Assembly (NCBI GenBank): GCA_022426245.1
Contig: JAKMDW010000038.1
Location: forward strand, 1-48,883
Length of the DNA stretch: 48,883 nucleotides
Source of the DNA: Alphaproteobacteria bacterium
GTDB lineage: Bacteria > Pseudomonadota > Alphaproteobacteria > RS24
Direction: 5' to 3'
Numbering within the stretch: the stretch's first letter is position 1; every line of letters begins with the position of its first letter. This document shows positions 35,381-43,094 of the stretch, piece after piece. The notes below the pieces were generated by a model. That model made no database searches. It was not told the origin of the DNA and saw only the letters and a list, made by a program, of their open reading frames with translations. Position numbers and translations under genes: made by a program.

Positions 35381-37009
35381 CTAGTTTCCGTCAATCTTTT
35401 TGGGCTTCTCGGCCAATTTCTTGATGAAGTTTTGCGACCCCTCGCGCCGTGTTTCCTCACCCTTCATCAGCCTTTGCCCTAGCGCCGTGTCCTCAGCACC
35501 TGGCACATTGGGGTCAATATTGCCTGCCGCTTCAGCCGCAGCACTGGCGGCTTTGGCCGCTTTATCAAGCGCGGCTTTGCGCGCTGCCTCGGCGGCGCGG
35601 CGTTTTTCCTCCGGATCAATTTCCGGTATCCGGTTCAATGGCAGCGTCAGCAAATACCCATTGGCATCGGTCAGCATGATGCGGTCATTGGTAATTTTGG
35701 CAATCGTGCCTTCCGCATTGCCAAGCTCTTGGCCTTCGGTAAGAAAATATTCAAGCTTGGTCAGGCGCGTTACATCTGTGCGCCCGCTATCGAGTTCATC
35801 ATCACCGTCAAAATAAACATAAGGGCTGACCGAGATGATGGCGTGACTGTCAAAATTGCGCCCGCGCTCCGGCCCGGGCACACGATTGACCACGAGGCAC
35901 GGCAAATCATCTTTGCGGAACAGCGCGCAATACGCCTCGCCATGGCGCTCCGAACGCAACGGCCCGATATCCATATTATAGAACATTTTGCCTTTATGCT
36001 TATCATCGCTTTCGCGGCGCAACGAAATATCGCTATCCATAAACTGATAATATTTGGCAAAAAATTCGCGCGCGCCGCGCATCGCTTTTTCCTCATCGGC
36101 AAACTGCCCAAGTCGCGCATAGGGCATACGCGCCTTGGTCAAATGGCTGTCATCAACCTTAACCGGCGCGGGCACGGCCATGCGGGCCAGTTGGTCATTA
36201 ATGGCTTTTTCGCGAATAAGAAAACGCCGTCCCAAAACCAGCTTATCGTCTGCGCCCAAATCATTGCGCACACGCAAACGCGGCACATCCGTGTCATAAA
36301 TCTTGGCCAGCTTCGCAATCGTGTCGCTGCGCAAAACAATATGCGTGAGCGGACCATTATCGCGCGGGCTGACATAAAACCGCATCGGGTCGGCAAGCTG
36401 CTTTTCACGCAAGGCATTATTCATGCCCAGCATATCGTCAACCTGCATCACCAGCTTGCGGGCAATAGACGACAGGGTCTCGCCCTTATTGCGCTGATAC
36501 ACCCAACGCCGTTCGCGCCCCGACCAGAAGAGCTGGCCGGATCTGGGCTTCTCAACCTCCTCAATAACATGAATGACCGGCTGGGTTTGCGGCTTGGAGA
36601 GCACCAGCCCGTCGAGGCGATATTTGCGCGCGGCGAAAGCGGTAAAGAAATCAGGGTCAGAAATCGGGGCAGGAATAATGACTTCTTCCTCAACAATCAC
36701 GTCACCATCGCTCGGCGTATCGCCTGTGCCTTGCTGCAATTGCAGTGCCTTGCGCGCCAGTTCTTCGGCTTCGCGTTGCAAGCGCAGGCGCTCATCCAAT
36801 CGCTTCAGCCCGCGCACAAACGGGTCTTGCGGATCGGCGGCGGCGATATCTTGCTTAACCGGTTTTGGCTTTTCAGCTTGCGCCGAACTTTGACCGGCGG
36901 GCGCATCAACCGGGGCGGTTTGTGCTGAGACAGCAGCGTTTCCGCTGACCGCAATTGAGATGATAAAGGCCCAAAGAACCGGGGAGAAAGAGCTTACCAA
37001 TAAACGCAT
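35381..37009 (-). CDS. Periplasmic LysM-containing pilus protein in the PilP position
   Basis: 542 residues, exported: hydrophobic signal residues 2-22, then VSAQ. A Pro/Ala/Gln-rich linker and a coiled-coil-like stretch (60-95) precede two LysM-like motifs at about 171-215 (NKGETLSSIARKLVMQVDDM) and 222-266 (VLRSDTIAKLAKIYDTDVPR). A SPOR-like segment may lie at 300-378 (FYNMDIGPLRSERHGEAYC). A short beta region at 432-465 (GTIAKITNDRIMLTDANGYL) recalls the PilP/HR fold. The end is Ala/Lys-rich and charged. LysM binds peptidoglycan, as in TsaP and FimV. Its start overlaps the pilO-like stop by one base. Domain calls other than LysM are tentative. Confidence 0.7.
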   Translation of the reverse strand: MRLLVSSFSPVLWAFIISIAVSGNAAVSAQTAPVDAPAGQSSAQAEKPKPVKQDIAAADPQDPFVRGLKRLDERLRLQREAEELARKALQLQQGTGDTPSDGDVIVEEEVIIPAPISDPDFFTAFAARKYRLDGLVLSKPQTQPVIHVIEEVEKPRSGQLFWSGRERRWVYQRNKGETLSSIARKLVMQVDDMLGMNNALREKQLADPMRFYVSPRDNGPLTHIVLRSDTIAKLAKIYDTDVPRLRVRNDLGADDKLVLGRRFLIREKAINDQLARMAVPAPVKVDDSHLTKARMPYARLGQFADEEKAMRGAREFFAKYYQFMDSDISLRRESDDKHKGKMFYNMDIGPLRSERHGEAYCALFRKDDLPCLVVNRVPGPERGRNFDSHAIISVSPYVYFDGDDELDSGRTDVTRLTKLEYFLTEGQELGNAEGTIAKITNDRIMLTDANGYLLTLPLNRIPEIDPEEKRRAAEAARKAALDKAAKAASAAAEAAGNIDPNVPGAEDTALGQRLMKGEETRREGSQNFIKKLAEKPKKIDGN

Positions 37010-38244
37010 TACTTCTTCGCCTCCGCCGCTTTCTTGGCCGGGTCATCCAATTCCGCATCATAGTCGCGTTTGGTCGGCACCATCAGGCTGGCTTTGATGT
37101 TCAAATTCGGGGTTCCGGTTTGCGGGTTCATTGTCTCTTTCAGCACGCTGGCAATTTTCAACTCATCAACAAAGATTTTGCGAATATCGACATAGACATC
37201 ATAGCGCCCCTGAAGATTAAGCTCGACCAGATTTGCTTGCTGCACACGATTGCCGATAATCACCTTGCGGTCATCCATTGAGGATAAATTATAACCCTGC
37301 AATTCAATATCGTATTTCTGCAAAGCGGCGACATAGCGATTGAATAATGTTTCCAAATCTGTATTCGGCATGAGCTTATCGATACGCCGCTTGGCATCTT
37401 GCTCCAATGCCGACAAGCGCACCGCCATGCTGTCCGCCAGTTTTTTATCCTCCGCCATTTGCGCTTCAAAACCACGAATTTGCGTAAGCTTTCGCCCATT
37501 ATCTGAAATTTGTGGCTGGATGATAGCCAAATTGACCGCCGGTGGCACGGCCGCAACCAGCACCAGAATAATCGCGCGAATAATCGTATAAGGCAAAAGC
37601 GACGCCCCCGATTGGGCGTCATAAGCCGCGGCCGCATTGCGCACGCCGATAAGCCGCGTCACCCCACCTGCACCGGCACGAAAGCGTGACAGCAGACCGC
37701 CAAAGCGGGTTTTGGTTTTCTCGTCTTCATCAAACGCGTCTTCACCAAACGGGTCGTCCCCCAAAACTGCGTCTATTTCTTCATCAGTGAGGGAAACCTG
37801 CCCATCATCGGCATCGGCACCGGTATCGGCACCGGTATCGGCATCGGAAAGGGCGCCATCATCCATCGCGGGCGCGAATTCTTCCAGCAAATCATCGGTT
37901 CCGAAAGTTACCTGCGCGGCTTGTTTTTCACTGCGATATTTTTCGGCAACCTCAAGCGCAGCCTTTTCATCGACCATCATCGCGCCATCGCCATCCTCAA
38001 TATGGTCGAGCAAATCGGCAAAGGCGCGCGCTTTGGCATCCTCATGCGGCGTCAACAAAACCGGCGCGGCGGCTTCATCCGGCATGGCGTGTTTCAGTGC
38101 TGCCATATCAAGCGCGCCAGATGAAGGCTCAATCGCACCCGATATTTCAGCCAAAAGCCTGCGCGCATCAGCCGATAAAGGCTGGCCAGTTTGAGGCATT
38201 TCTTGCCCGGATTGGGGGGCTGAATGATGGGTCGAGTCAGACAT
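37009..38244 (-). CDS. PilO-like alignment-subcomplex protein with long acidic cytosolic N-terminus
   Basis: 411 residues. A long acidic cytosolic N-terminus (about 1-215, runs of Asp/Glu/Ala including TGADTGADADDG) precedes one membrane helix (about 222-243, TIIRAIILVLVAAVPPAVNL). A coiled-coil (245-295) and an alpha/beta domain follow, with IELQGYNLSSMDDRKVIIGN and GRYDVYVDIRKIFVDELKI. Membrane helix, coiled coil, then a ferredoxin-like domain is the layout of PilO (and PilN). Since PilN is fused to PilM in the preceding gene, this is best read as PilO. Canonical PilO has only a short cytosolic N-terminus, so the 215-residue extension is unusual. Overlaps both neighbours by one base. Confidence 0.72.
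   Translation of the reverse strand: MSDSTHHSAPQSGQEMPQTGQPLSADARRLLAEISGAIEPSSGALDMAALKHAMPDEAAAPVLLTPHEDAKARAFADLLDHIEDGDGAMMVDEKAALEVAEKYRSEKQAAQVTFGTDDLLEEFAPAMDDGALSDADTGADTGADADDGQVSLTDEEIDAVLGDDPFGEDAFDEDEKTKTRFGGLLSRFRAGAGGVTRLIGVRNAAAAYDAQSGASLLPYTIIRAIILVLVAAVPPAVNLAIIQPQISDNGRKLTQIRGFEAQMAEDKKLADSMAVRLSALEQDAKRRIDKLMPNTDLETLFNRYVAALQKYDIELQGYNLSSMDDRKVIIGNRVQQANLVELNLQGRYDVYVDIRKIFVDELKIASVLKETMNPQTGTPNLNIKASLMVPTKRDYDAELDDPAKKAAEAKK
37816..37839 (-). repeat. Tandem 12-bp duplication in the pilO-like gene
   Basis: Two exact copies of a 12-bp unit (37816-37827, 37828-37839), flanked by partial copies, encode the repeated D-T-G-A segment in the acidic N-terminus. Confidence 0.88.
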
Positions 38245-39872
38245 TATTGCATCCTCGACAAGGTGAGTGTCATCGAGAAGCGCCAGAAGTCGCCATCCTT
38301 TTCGGTTTCCACCGTCGGGTCGCGGCGGAGTATTTTGGCCGTGCGTAAATTGCGCTTCAGCCGATTAATATCTTCATTTTCCAACGCCAGACCGGCCATG
38401 GTCACACCGTCCTTAGCGTCAATTTCAAGTATTTGCAGCTCGGCACCGGCGGGCAAGAGCGCGGGCAATTTTGACAAAAACACGCCATAGCCGCGATTGG
38501 CCGAATTGGCGCGAATATCGGTAATGACCTGATTTATCTCCGTCAGCTTTTTCTCATTCACCTGCCGCCGCAATGCCTCAGCCCGCGCCGCACTGGCGGC
38601 TGCGTTATATTGCGTCGACGCCTCGCGGGTTTGCAGATAAGCCGGCACCGTATTCACCCCCAGCACCGTGCCGGAAAATAAAATCACCGCGACAATGGCC
38701 AGCGATAAAATACGATTGACCGCCCCCAATTGTCGGTTGCGCCGAATGCGCGGCGCGTCTTCAAGGAAATTCATCGAGATTAGGCGGCTATGCATATTGG
38801 CGCGGCTGCGCCCTTCAACATTCAGGCCCTGCGTGGCCAGCCCCATCGCGGTTGTGAAAATCGACGGATTGGCAAAAAAATCGACATATTTTTGATGCTC
38901 ATTCGGCACCTCAACATCGTCCATCGCGTCATAGATAACGACGCGCGCTGTGCCGAGCCGCTCATGCAGCAGGAAGTAAAAATTTTCAATCTCGCGATAT
39001 TCGGAAACCAGAAACACTTTATCAGGGCGTTGCACATCATAGGTCTCAACCAGAAAAGCAATCGCCTGCTTCACCTGCTCGCTGACCCGAATGGCGACTT
39101 CCTCCCAGAAATCACCCTCGACCTCATCGACACGTTCAAGCTCCATCAGCAGGGCTTCGTCAAAATCAGAGATATTGATTTTGTGCATATATAGGCGGCC
39201 GCGATAATGCACCACAATCTGATTATTGCCCGGGCATAAATGCACGGCGAAAAATGGCTTATAGCGCTCATCGGTGCTCATCCGCGCGTAAATGCCATTG
39301 ACCAGAGAGAACAGCTCATTCTCGACAAACACCGGAATGAGATTGGCCTCCAGCATTAGTGACCGATAGCGTTCCAGTTCACCGACCGGCAGGCTGGCTA
39401 TCATCACATCGATGCGGTCTTCGCCCTCATTGGCATACAGAATTTGATGTCGCACCACGCGCCCGACAAGATTGGTCAGCTCAGGGTCAAATTCCTCCCA
39501 AAACTCCGGCTCCTCAGCCTCCTCGGCCAGCTCGGCCTCTTCCATATAGGGAAGTTGCAAAACGCGCACATCGAACAAAGAATGAGGAATGGAGATGCCC
39601 GCATCAACACCGTCAATGCCGGCCTCTTTGGCAGCGGCGGAAATTTGGTCAGCGAGGTAATTGAAATTGTCCTGCACAGGCGAGCGCCCAATGGCGTTCT
39701 CCAACGACCAGCTGACCAAACGGTCCAAATCCCAATCATCAAGGGTCGGGTGAAGCTGCACCACGGAAACTGCATCAGGATGAAGCTTGACCGCCACAAT
39801 CCGCTCTTGCTGCCGCAAAAGCGGTCCGGCAATTTGCACGGCTCCGGCAAGGAAAGCTTCGGCTCTACTCAT
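38244..39872 (-). CDS. PilM-PilN fusion protein (type IV pilus alignment subcomplex)
   Basis: 542 residues in two parts. Residues 1-355 are a cytosolic actin-like PilM-type domain, with VAVKLHPDAVSVVQL near the start, GISIPHSLFDVRVLQLPY, and a late phosphate-loop-like region. Residues 360-542 have the PilN layout: a short motif ISMNFLEDAP (about 365-374, compare the INLLP of PilN that docks into PilM), a basic stretch RIRRNR, a membrane helix at about 388-408, a coiled coil and a ferredoxin-like periplasmic domain. It is the first gene of the minus-strand pilus operon. PilM and PilN are normally separate proteins; MshI-type proteins may be related. Confidence 0.75.
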   Translation of the reverse strand: MSRAEAFLAGAVQIAGPLLRQQERIVAVKLHPDAVSVVQLHPTLDDWDLDRLVSWSLENAIGRSPVQDNFNYLADQISAAAKEAGIDGVDAGISIPHSLFDVRVLQLPYMEEAELAEEAEEPEFWEEFDPELTNLVGRVVRHQILYANEGEDRIDVMIASLPVGELERYRSLMLEANLIPVFVENELFSLVNGIYARMSTDERYKPFFAVHLCPGNNQIVVHYRGRLYMHKINISDFDEALLMELERVDEVEGDFWEEVAIRVSEQVKQAIAFLVETYDVQRPDKVFLVSEYREIENFYFLLHERLGTARVVIYDAMDDVEVPNEHQKYVDFFANPSIFTTAMGLATQGLNVEGRSRANMHSRLISMNFLEDAPRIRRNRQLGAVNRILSLAIVAVILFSGTVLGVNTVPAYLQTREASTQYNAAASAARAEALRRQVNEKKLTEINQVITDIRANSANRGYGVFLSKLPALLPAGAELQILEIDAKDGVTMAGLALENEDINRLKRNLRTAKILRRDPTVETEKDGDFWRFSMTLTLSRMQ

Positions 39873-40018
39873 ACAGTCAACACCCGTTTACCAAACGCCT
39901 TACACCCAAGAACTTTTCTTAAAAGCCGATTGGGCAGGCATCATGATGGGCGGCGATTATTCCGAATCACCGCTCATTTCTTAGTTTTACCACAAAAAAC
40001 CGCACAAATTTATCACAA

Positions 40019-40035
40019 GACGCTGTTTTAGCGTC
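40019..40035. repeat. Inverted repeat upstream of the dioxygenase promoter
   Basis: GACGCT-GTTTT-AGCGTC, a perfect 6-bp stem with a 5-base loop, 12 bp before the -35 of the promoter at 40048. It could be an operator for the dioxygenase gene; no T-run follows, so it is unlikely to be a terminator. The rest of the 230-bp divergent region 39873-40102 shows no gene, and I found no clear promoter for the pilus operon in it. Confidence 0.4.
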
Positions 40036-40047
40036 CGTGACGCAGAC

Positions 40048-40077
40048 TTGTCACGCGCCCAAAAGCGGCCCTATAGT
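40048..40077 (+). promoter_or_regulatory. Sigma-70-type promoter of the TauD-family dioxygenase gene
   Basis: TTGTCA (40048-40053) and TATAGT (40072-40077) each match the consensus hexamers at five of six positions, with an 18-bp spacer. A start site near 40084 would give a leader of about 20 bases containing the GGGGGGA ribosome-binding site. Confidence 0.6.
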
Positions 40078-40102
40078 AAACAAAACTTTGGGGGGGATGA
40101 TT

Positions 40103-40939
40103 ATGAGTTCAGTAGAGATTAAAGCGATATCAGGTGGCGTCGGTGTTGAATTGGCAAATGTCGATATTGGCGGCGGCTTGAGCAATGCTGATTTTGTCGC
40201 CATTCAGAACAGTTTTATCGAACATGGGCTGGTGTTTTTGCATGGCCAAGATATGACGCCGGAGCAGCATATTGAATTTGCTGAACGTTTTGGCGAGATT
40301 AACGTTAACCGCTTTTTCCCGAAGGTGGCGGGCTATGAGAAAATAGCTTCCGTGACCAAGGAGAAGGACCAGGTGACCAATATTGGCGGCGGCTGGCACA
40401 CAGACCATAGTTATGACCAAATTCCGGCCATGGGGTCGATTTTGCTGGCCCGCGAAACCCCGCCTGTCGGCGGCGATACGCTGTTTGCCTGCATGTATAA
40501 AGCCTATGACAGTCTGTCACCGGGTTTGAAAGCGACTTTGGAAAATATGAATGCCGTTCATTCAAGTCGCCATATTTTCGGTGACCAATCAGCCTATCGG
40601 GATGAGATGGACGATGTATTTGAAAATGCCGACAAAGCGACGCAGGACGCCGTGCATCCGGTCATCATCACCCATCCTGAAAGCGGCAAAAAAGCGCTTT
40701 ACGTCAATCCGGCTTTCACTTTGCATTTCGAGGGTTGGACGCCGGCCGAGAGCAAGCCGCTATTGGATTTTCTGTATGATCACGCGACTTTAATGGAGCG
40801 CACGACGCGCTTCAAATGGGCCGAAGGGTCGGTTGCCATTTGGGACAATCGCTGCACATGGCATTATGCGCTAAATGATTATCACGGCACACGCCGCGAG
40901 ATGCACCGCATCACGCTGGAGGGGTCGCCGCTTAATTAG
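40103..40939 (+). CDS. TauD/TfdA-family Fe(II)/2-oxoglutarate-dependent dioxygenase
   Basis: 278-residue oxygenase, the normal family size. The iron-binding facial triad is His99 and Asp101 (GGWHTDHSYD) and His254 (CTWHYALNDYHG); Arg265/Arg269 near the end (RREMHRITLEG) are positioned to bind 2-oxoglutarate. The ATG at 40103 is preferred because GGGGGGA lies six bases upstream; another ATG at 40097 and an open frame to 40037 also exist. No sulphonate transport genes are nearby, so taurine is only one of several possible substrates. Confidence 0.9.
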   Translation: MSSVEIKAISGGVGVELANVDIGGGLSNADFVAIQNSFIEHGLVFLHGQDMTPEQHIEFAERFGEINVNRFFPKVAGYEKIASVTKEKDQVTNIGGGWHTDHSYDQIPAMGSILLARETPPVGGDTLFACMYKAYDSLSPGLKATLENMNAVHSSRHIFGDQSAYRDEMDDVFENADKATQDAVHPVIITHPESGKKALYVNPAFTLHFEGWTPAESKPLLDFLYDHATLMERTTRFKWAEGSVAIWDNRCTWHYALNDYHGTRREMHRITLEGSPLN

Positions 40940-40958
40940 AGCCGGTTAACAGCTTCGG

Positions 40959-41558
40959 CTAGGCGAGCATTTCCTCGACCTGGCCGAGGCGTTCTTTGCC
41001 GAAAAATGTCTCGTCACCGACAAAGAAAGTCGGAATGCCGAAAGCACCGCGCGCGACAGCGGCATTGGTGTTTTCCATCAGCTTCGCCTTAATCGCGTCA
41101 TCGCTCATATCGGTCATGATTTTACCGGCGTCAAACCCGGCATCGGCATAGGCTTTGTGCAGCACTTCGGGGTCATCTAGTTTCAGCCCCTGCTCCCACA
41201 TGGCATCGACCATTGCGTCGATATATTTCATCAGATAACCATCGCGTTCAGCGACCAGCGCGCCGCGCACAAGCATCAGCGACATGATCGGAAAATGCGG
41301 ATTCATTTTGAAGCCGGTCAGCGCGTGGCGGTCGATAAAGCGCTGCATCTCAATCATGTCATAGTCGGGTTTGTTCTTAATATCGCCAAAGGCAATCATC
41401 GGTGCCTGATTGCCGGTAGCCTTAAAAATGCCGCCCAAAAGACATGGGAGATAATTAAATGTCGCGCCCGTGCGCGCCTCAATTTGCGGCACAATCTTGT
41501 GCACCAAATAGGCATTGGGACTGGCGAAATCGAAAATGAAATCAACTGTTTTGCTCAT
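40959..41558 (-). CDS. 2-hydroxychromene-2-carboxylate isomerase family protein (DsbA-fold, GST-kappa-like)
   Basis: 199 residues with the typical N-terminal FDFASPNAYLVHK motif, whose Ser replaces the CxxC of DsbA and binds glutathione in this family. The cis-proline region GAFGIPTFFVGDETFFGKER lies near the end. Characterised relatives isomerise aromatic-degradation intermediates with glutathione, but many family members act on unknown substrates, and no aromatic-degradation genes are nearby. Convergent with the dioxygenase gene (19 bp apart). A 13-bp tandem repeat lies upstream. Confidence 0.88.
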   Translation of the reverse strand: MSKTVDFIFDFASPNAYLVHKIVPQIEARTGATFNYLPCLLGGIFKATGNQAPMIAFGDIKNKPDYDMIEMQRFIDRHALTGFKMNPHFPIMSLMLVRGALVAERDGYLMKYIDAMVDAMWEQGLKLDDPEVLHKAYADAGFDAGKIMTDMSDDAIKAKLMENTNAAVARGAFGIPTFFVGDETFFGKERLGQVEEMLA

Positions 41559-41594
41559 GGTAAATCTTCCTTTACTGGAAACCCACAGACGAGC

Positions 41595-41633
41595 CCTAGA
41601 GACGAAGCCTAGAGACGAAGCCTAGAGACGAAA
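41595..41633. repeat. Three tandem copies of a 13-bp repeat
   Basis: CCTAGAGACGAAG at 41595-41607 and 41608-41620, with a third copy at 41621-41633 differing in the last base, and partial copies on both sides. It lies in the 107-bp gap between phoB and the isomerase gene. Confidence 0.9.
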
Positions 41634-41665
41634 CCCTAATGCAGCAAGGCGTGTCTGCCAATCGG

Positions 41666-42370
41666 TTAATTGGGCCGCGTCAGGGAATAGCCCGTGCCGC
41701 GCACCGTGCGAATAATATCGCGTCGCGCCGTGCCGCCATCAGCGCTTTTATTCAAGGCGCGGCGCAGCCGGCTCATATGCACATCGACAGTACGGTCTTC
41801 GACATAAATGCCATGACCCCAAACTTTATCAAGCAATTGCTCGCGCGAGAACACGCGCTCTGGGCGTTCCATCAAAACCGATAAAAGTCGAAATTCTTTC
41901 GGACCCAAATGAATCCGATTGCCATCGCGCTCCACCCGCATGGTGTCGGGGTTGAGCACAAGGTCTTCAAATTGCATCACATCTTGCAGCAAAGACGGGC
42001 GGGCGCGGCGCAGCAGGGCTTTCACCCGCGAGACCAATTCGCGCGGCGAGAACGGCTTGGTGATATAATCATCAGCGCCGGTATCAAGCCCCAATGCGCG
42101 GTCGCCTTCTTCGCCGCGCGCCGATAGCATAATAATCGGCAAAAGCCGCGTGGTGGCGCGGGCGCGCAATTCGCGGCAAACATCAATGCCAGAGGCTTCC
42201 GGCATCATCCAATCCAGCACCACCAGATCAGGGTCCGTATCCTCAACAAGGTCAATGGCGCGCCGACCATTATCGGCTTGCACGGTTTCGAAACCGGCTT
42301 TTTCGAGATTATAGCGCAGCAGTTCAAGCTGTGCCGGTTCATCATCAACAATCAATATGGTCGCCGACAT
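41666..42370 (-). CDS. phoB: Phosphate-regulon response regulator PhoB
   Basis: OmpR-family transcription factor of 234 residues. Receiver-domain acidic pocket Asp10-Glu11, phosphoacceptor Asp53 (VVLDWMMPEASG), Ser in IIMLSARGEEGD and Lys in ITKPFSPRELVSR. The C-terminal winged helix carries LGPKEFRLLSVLMERPERVF and the recognition-helix region DRTVDVHMSRLRRAL. The ATG at 42370 has AGGTAAG upstream; the open frame extends to 42433 inside the phoU end. Last gene of the pst-pho operon. It should bind the Pho box found ahead of pstS. Confidence 0.96.
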   Translation of the reverse strand: MSATILIVDDEPAQLELLRYNLEKAGFETVQADNGRRAIDLVEDTDPDLVVLDWMMPEASGIDVCRELRARATTRLLPIIMLSARGEEGDRALGLDTGADDYITKPFSPRELVSRVKALLRRARPSLLQDVMQFEDLVLNPDTMRVERDGNRIHLGPKEFRLLSVLMERPERVFSREQLLDKVWGHGIYVEDRTVDVHMSRLRRALNKSADGGTARRDIIRTVRGTGYSLTRPN

Positions 42371-42383
42371 GAACTTACCTCGC

Positions 42384-43094
42384 TTACGCAGAATCCGCAG
42401 GGCCGCTGACAACATCCACTTTCGGACGCTCATCGGCAGGCATTGACCCGTTTACTTGAAAATAAACCTGCTCGGCAACGGCAGTCGTATGATCGCCAAT
42501 GCGTTCGATATTTTTCGCGATAAACAGAAAATGCGAACTGACACTGGCCTGTTCGGCTCCATTGGCAATCACTGCCAACAAATCGCTATGCAAGCTGGAA
42601 TAAAGCTCATCAACCTCTTGGTCGCGCTCCCAGACCTCCATCGCCTGCTCGGCATTGCCGGTGGCATAAGCGTCAAGCGCTTGGCGTAACATGCCCTGCA
42701 CAATATCGGCAATCCGCGCCAAGCTAATCGTGTCGCTGCGATTGGTTTCTTCATTGATAATCACATGGCTGCGCTTGGCGATATTTTTGGCATAGTCACC
42801 GACACGTTCCAGCACTGAGGCGATTTTGACCGCCGACAAAATGCTGCGCAAATCGGTCGCCATGGGCGCGCGCGTTGCAATCACCTCAATGGCGCGGTCG
42901 TTCAAATCTTGTTCAAGCTGGTCCAGTTCGCTATCGCCAGCGATAATCTTATCAATCGATGAGGCGTCGCGATTTTCCAGCGCGTCAATGGCAGCGGCAA
43001 ATTGCTGTTCAGCAAGGCCGCCCAATCGCGCGACGAGCTTGTTCAAATCAGCGAGGTCGCGGTCAAAAGAAGATACAATATGGCTATCCGTCAT
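42384..43094 (-). CDS. phoU: Phosphate-signalling protein PhoU
   Basis: 236-residue all-helical protein made of two PhoU repeats. Each holds an acidic metal-binding motif of E/DxxxD type (IIAGDSELDQLEQDLNDRAI near residue 50 and WERDQEVDELYSSLHSDL near residue 150). ERVGDYAKNIAKRS and IERIGDHTTAVAEQ are the repeated signature sequences. PhoU links PstB transport activity to PhoR output. Its ATG overlaps the pstB stop (TAATG). Confidence 0.97.
   Translation of the reverse strand: MTDSHIVSSFDRDLADLNKLVARLGGLAEQQFAAAIDALENRDASSIDKIIAGDSELDQLEQDLNDRAIEVIATRAPMATDLRSILSAVKIASVLERVGDYAKNIAKRSHVIINEETNRSDTISLARIADIVQGMLRQALDAYATGNAEQAMEVWERDQEVDELYSSLHSDLLAVIANGAEQASVSSHFLFIAKNIERIGDHTTAVAEQVYFQVNGSMPADERPKVDVVSGPADSA

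Noticed and set aside
35729-36928. 399-codon + strand frame opposite the LysM gene
   Set aside because: Its length stems from biased codon use on the other strand. The minus frame has a signal peptide, LysM motifs and one-base overlap with its neighbour.
15420-39872. Reading the locus as a type II secretion system
   Set aside because: A PilT with the AIRNLIRE-type motif, a PilM-like domain, a PglL-type enzyme and a type IVa major pilin are present, while GspC, GspL and GspM are not seen.
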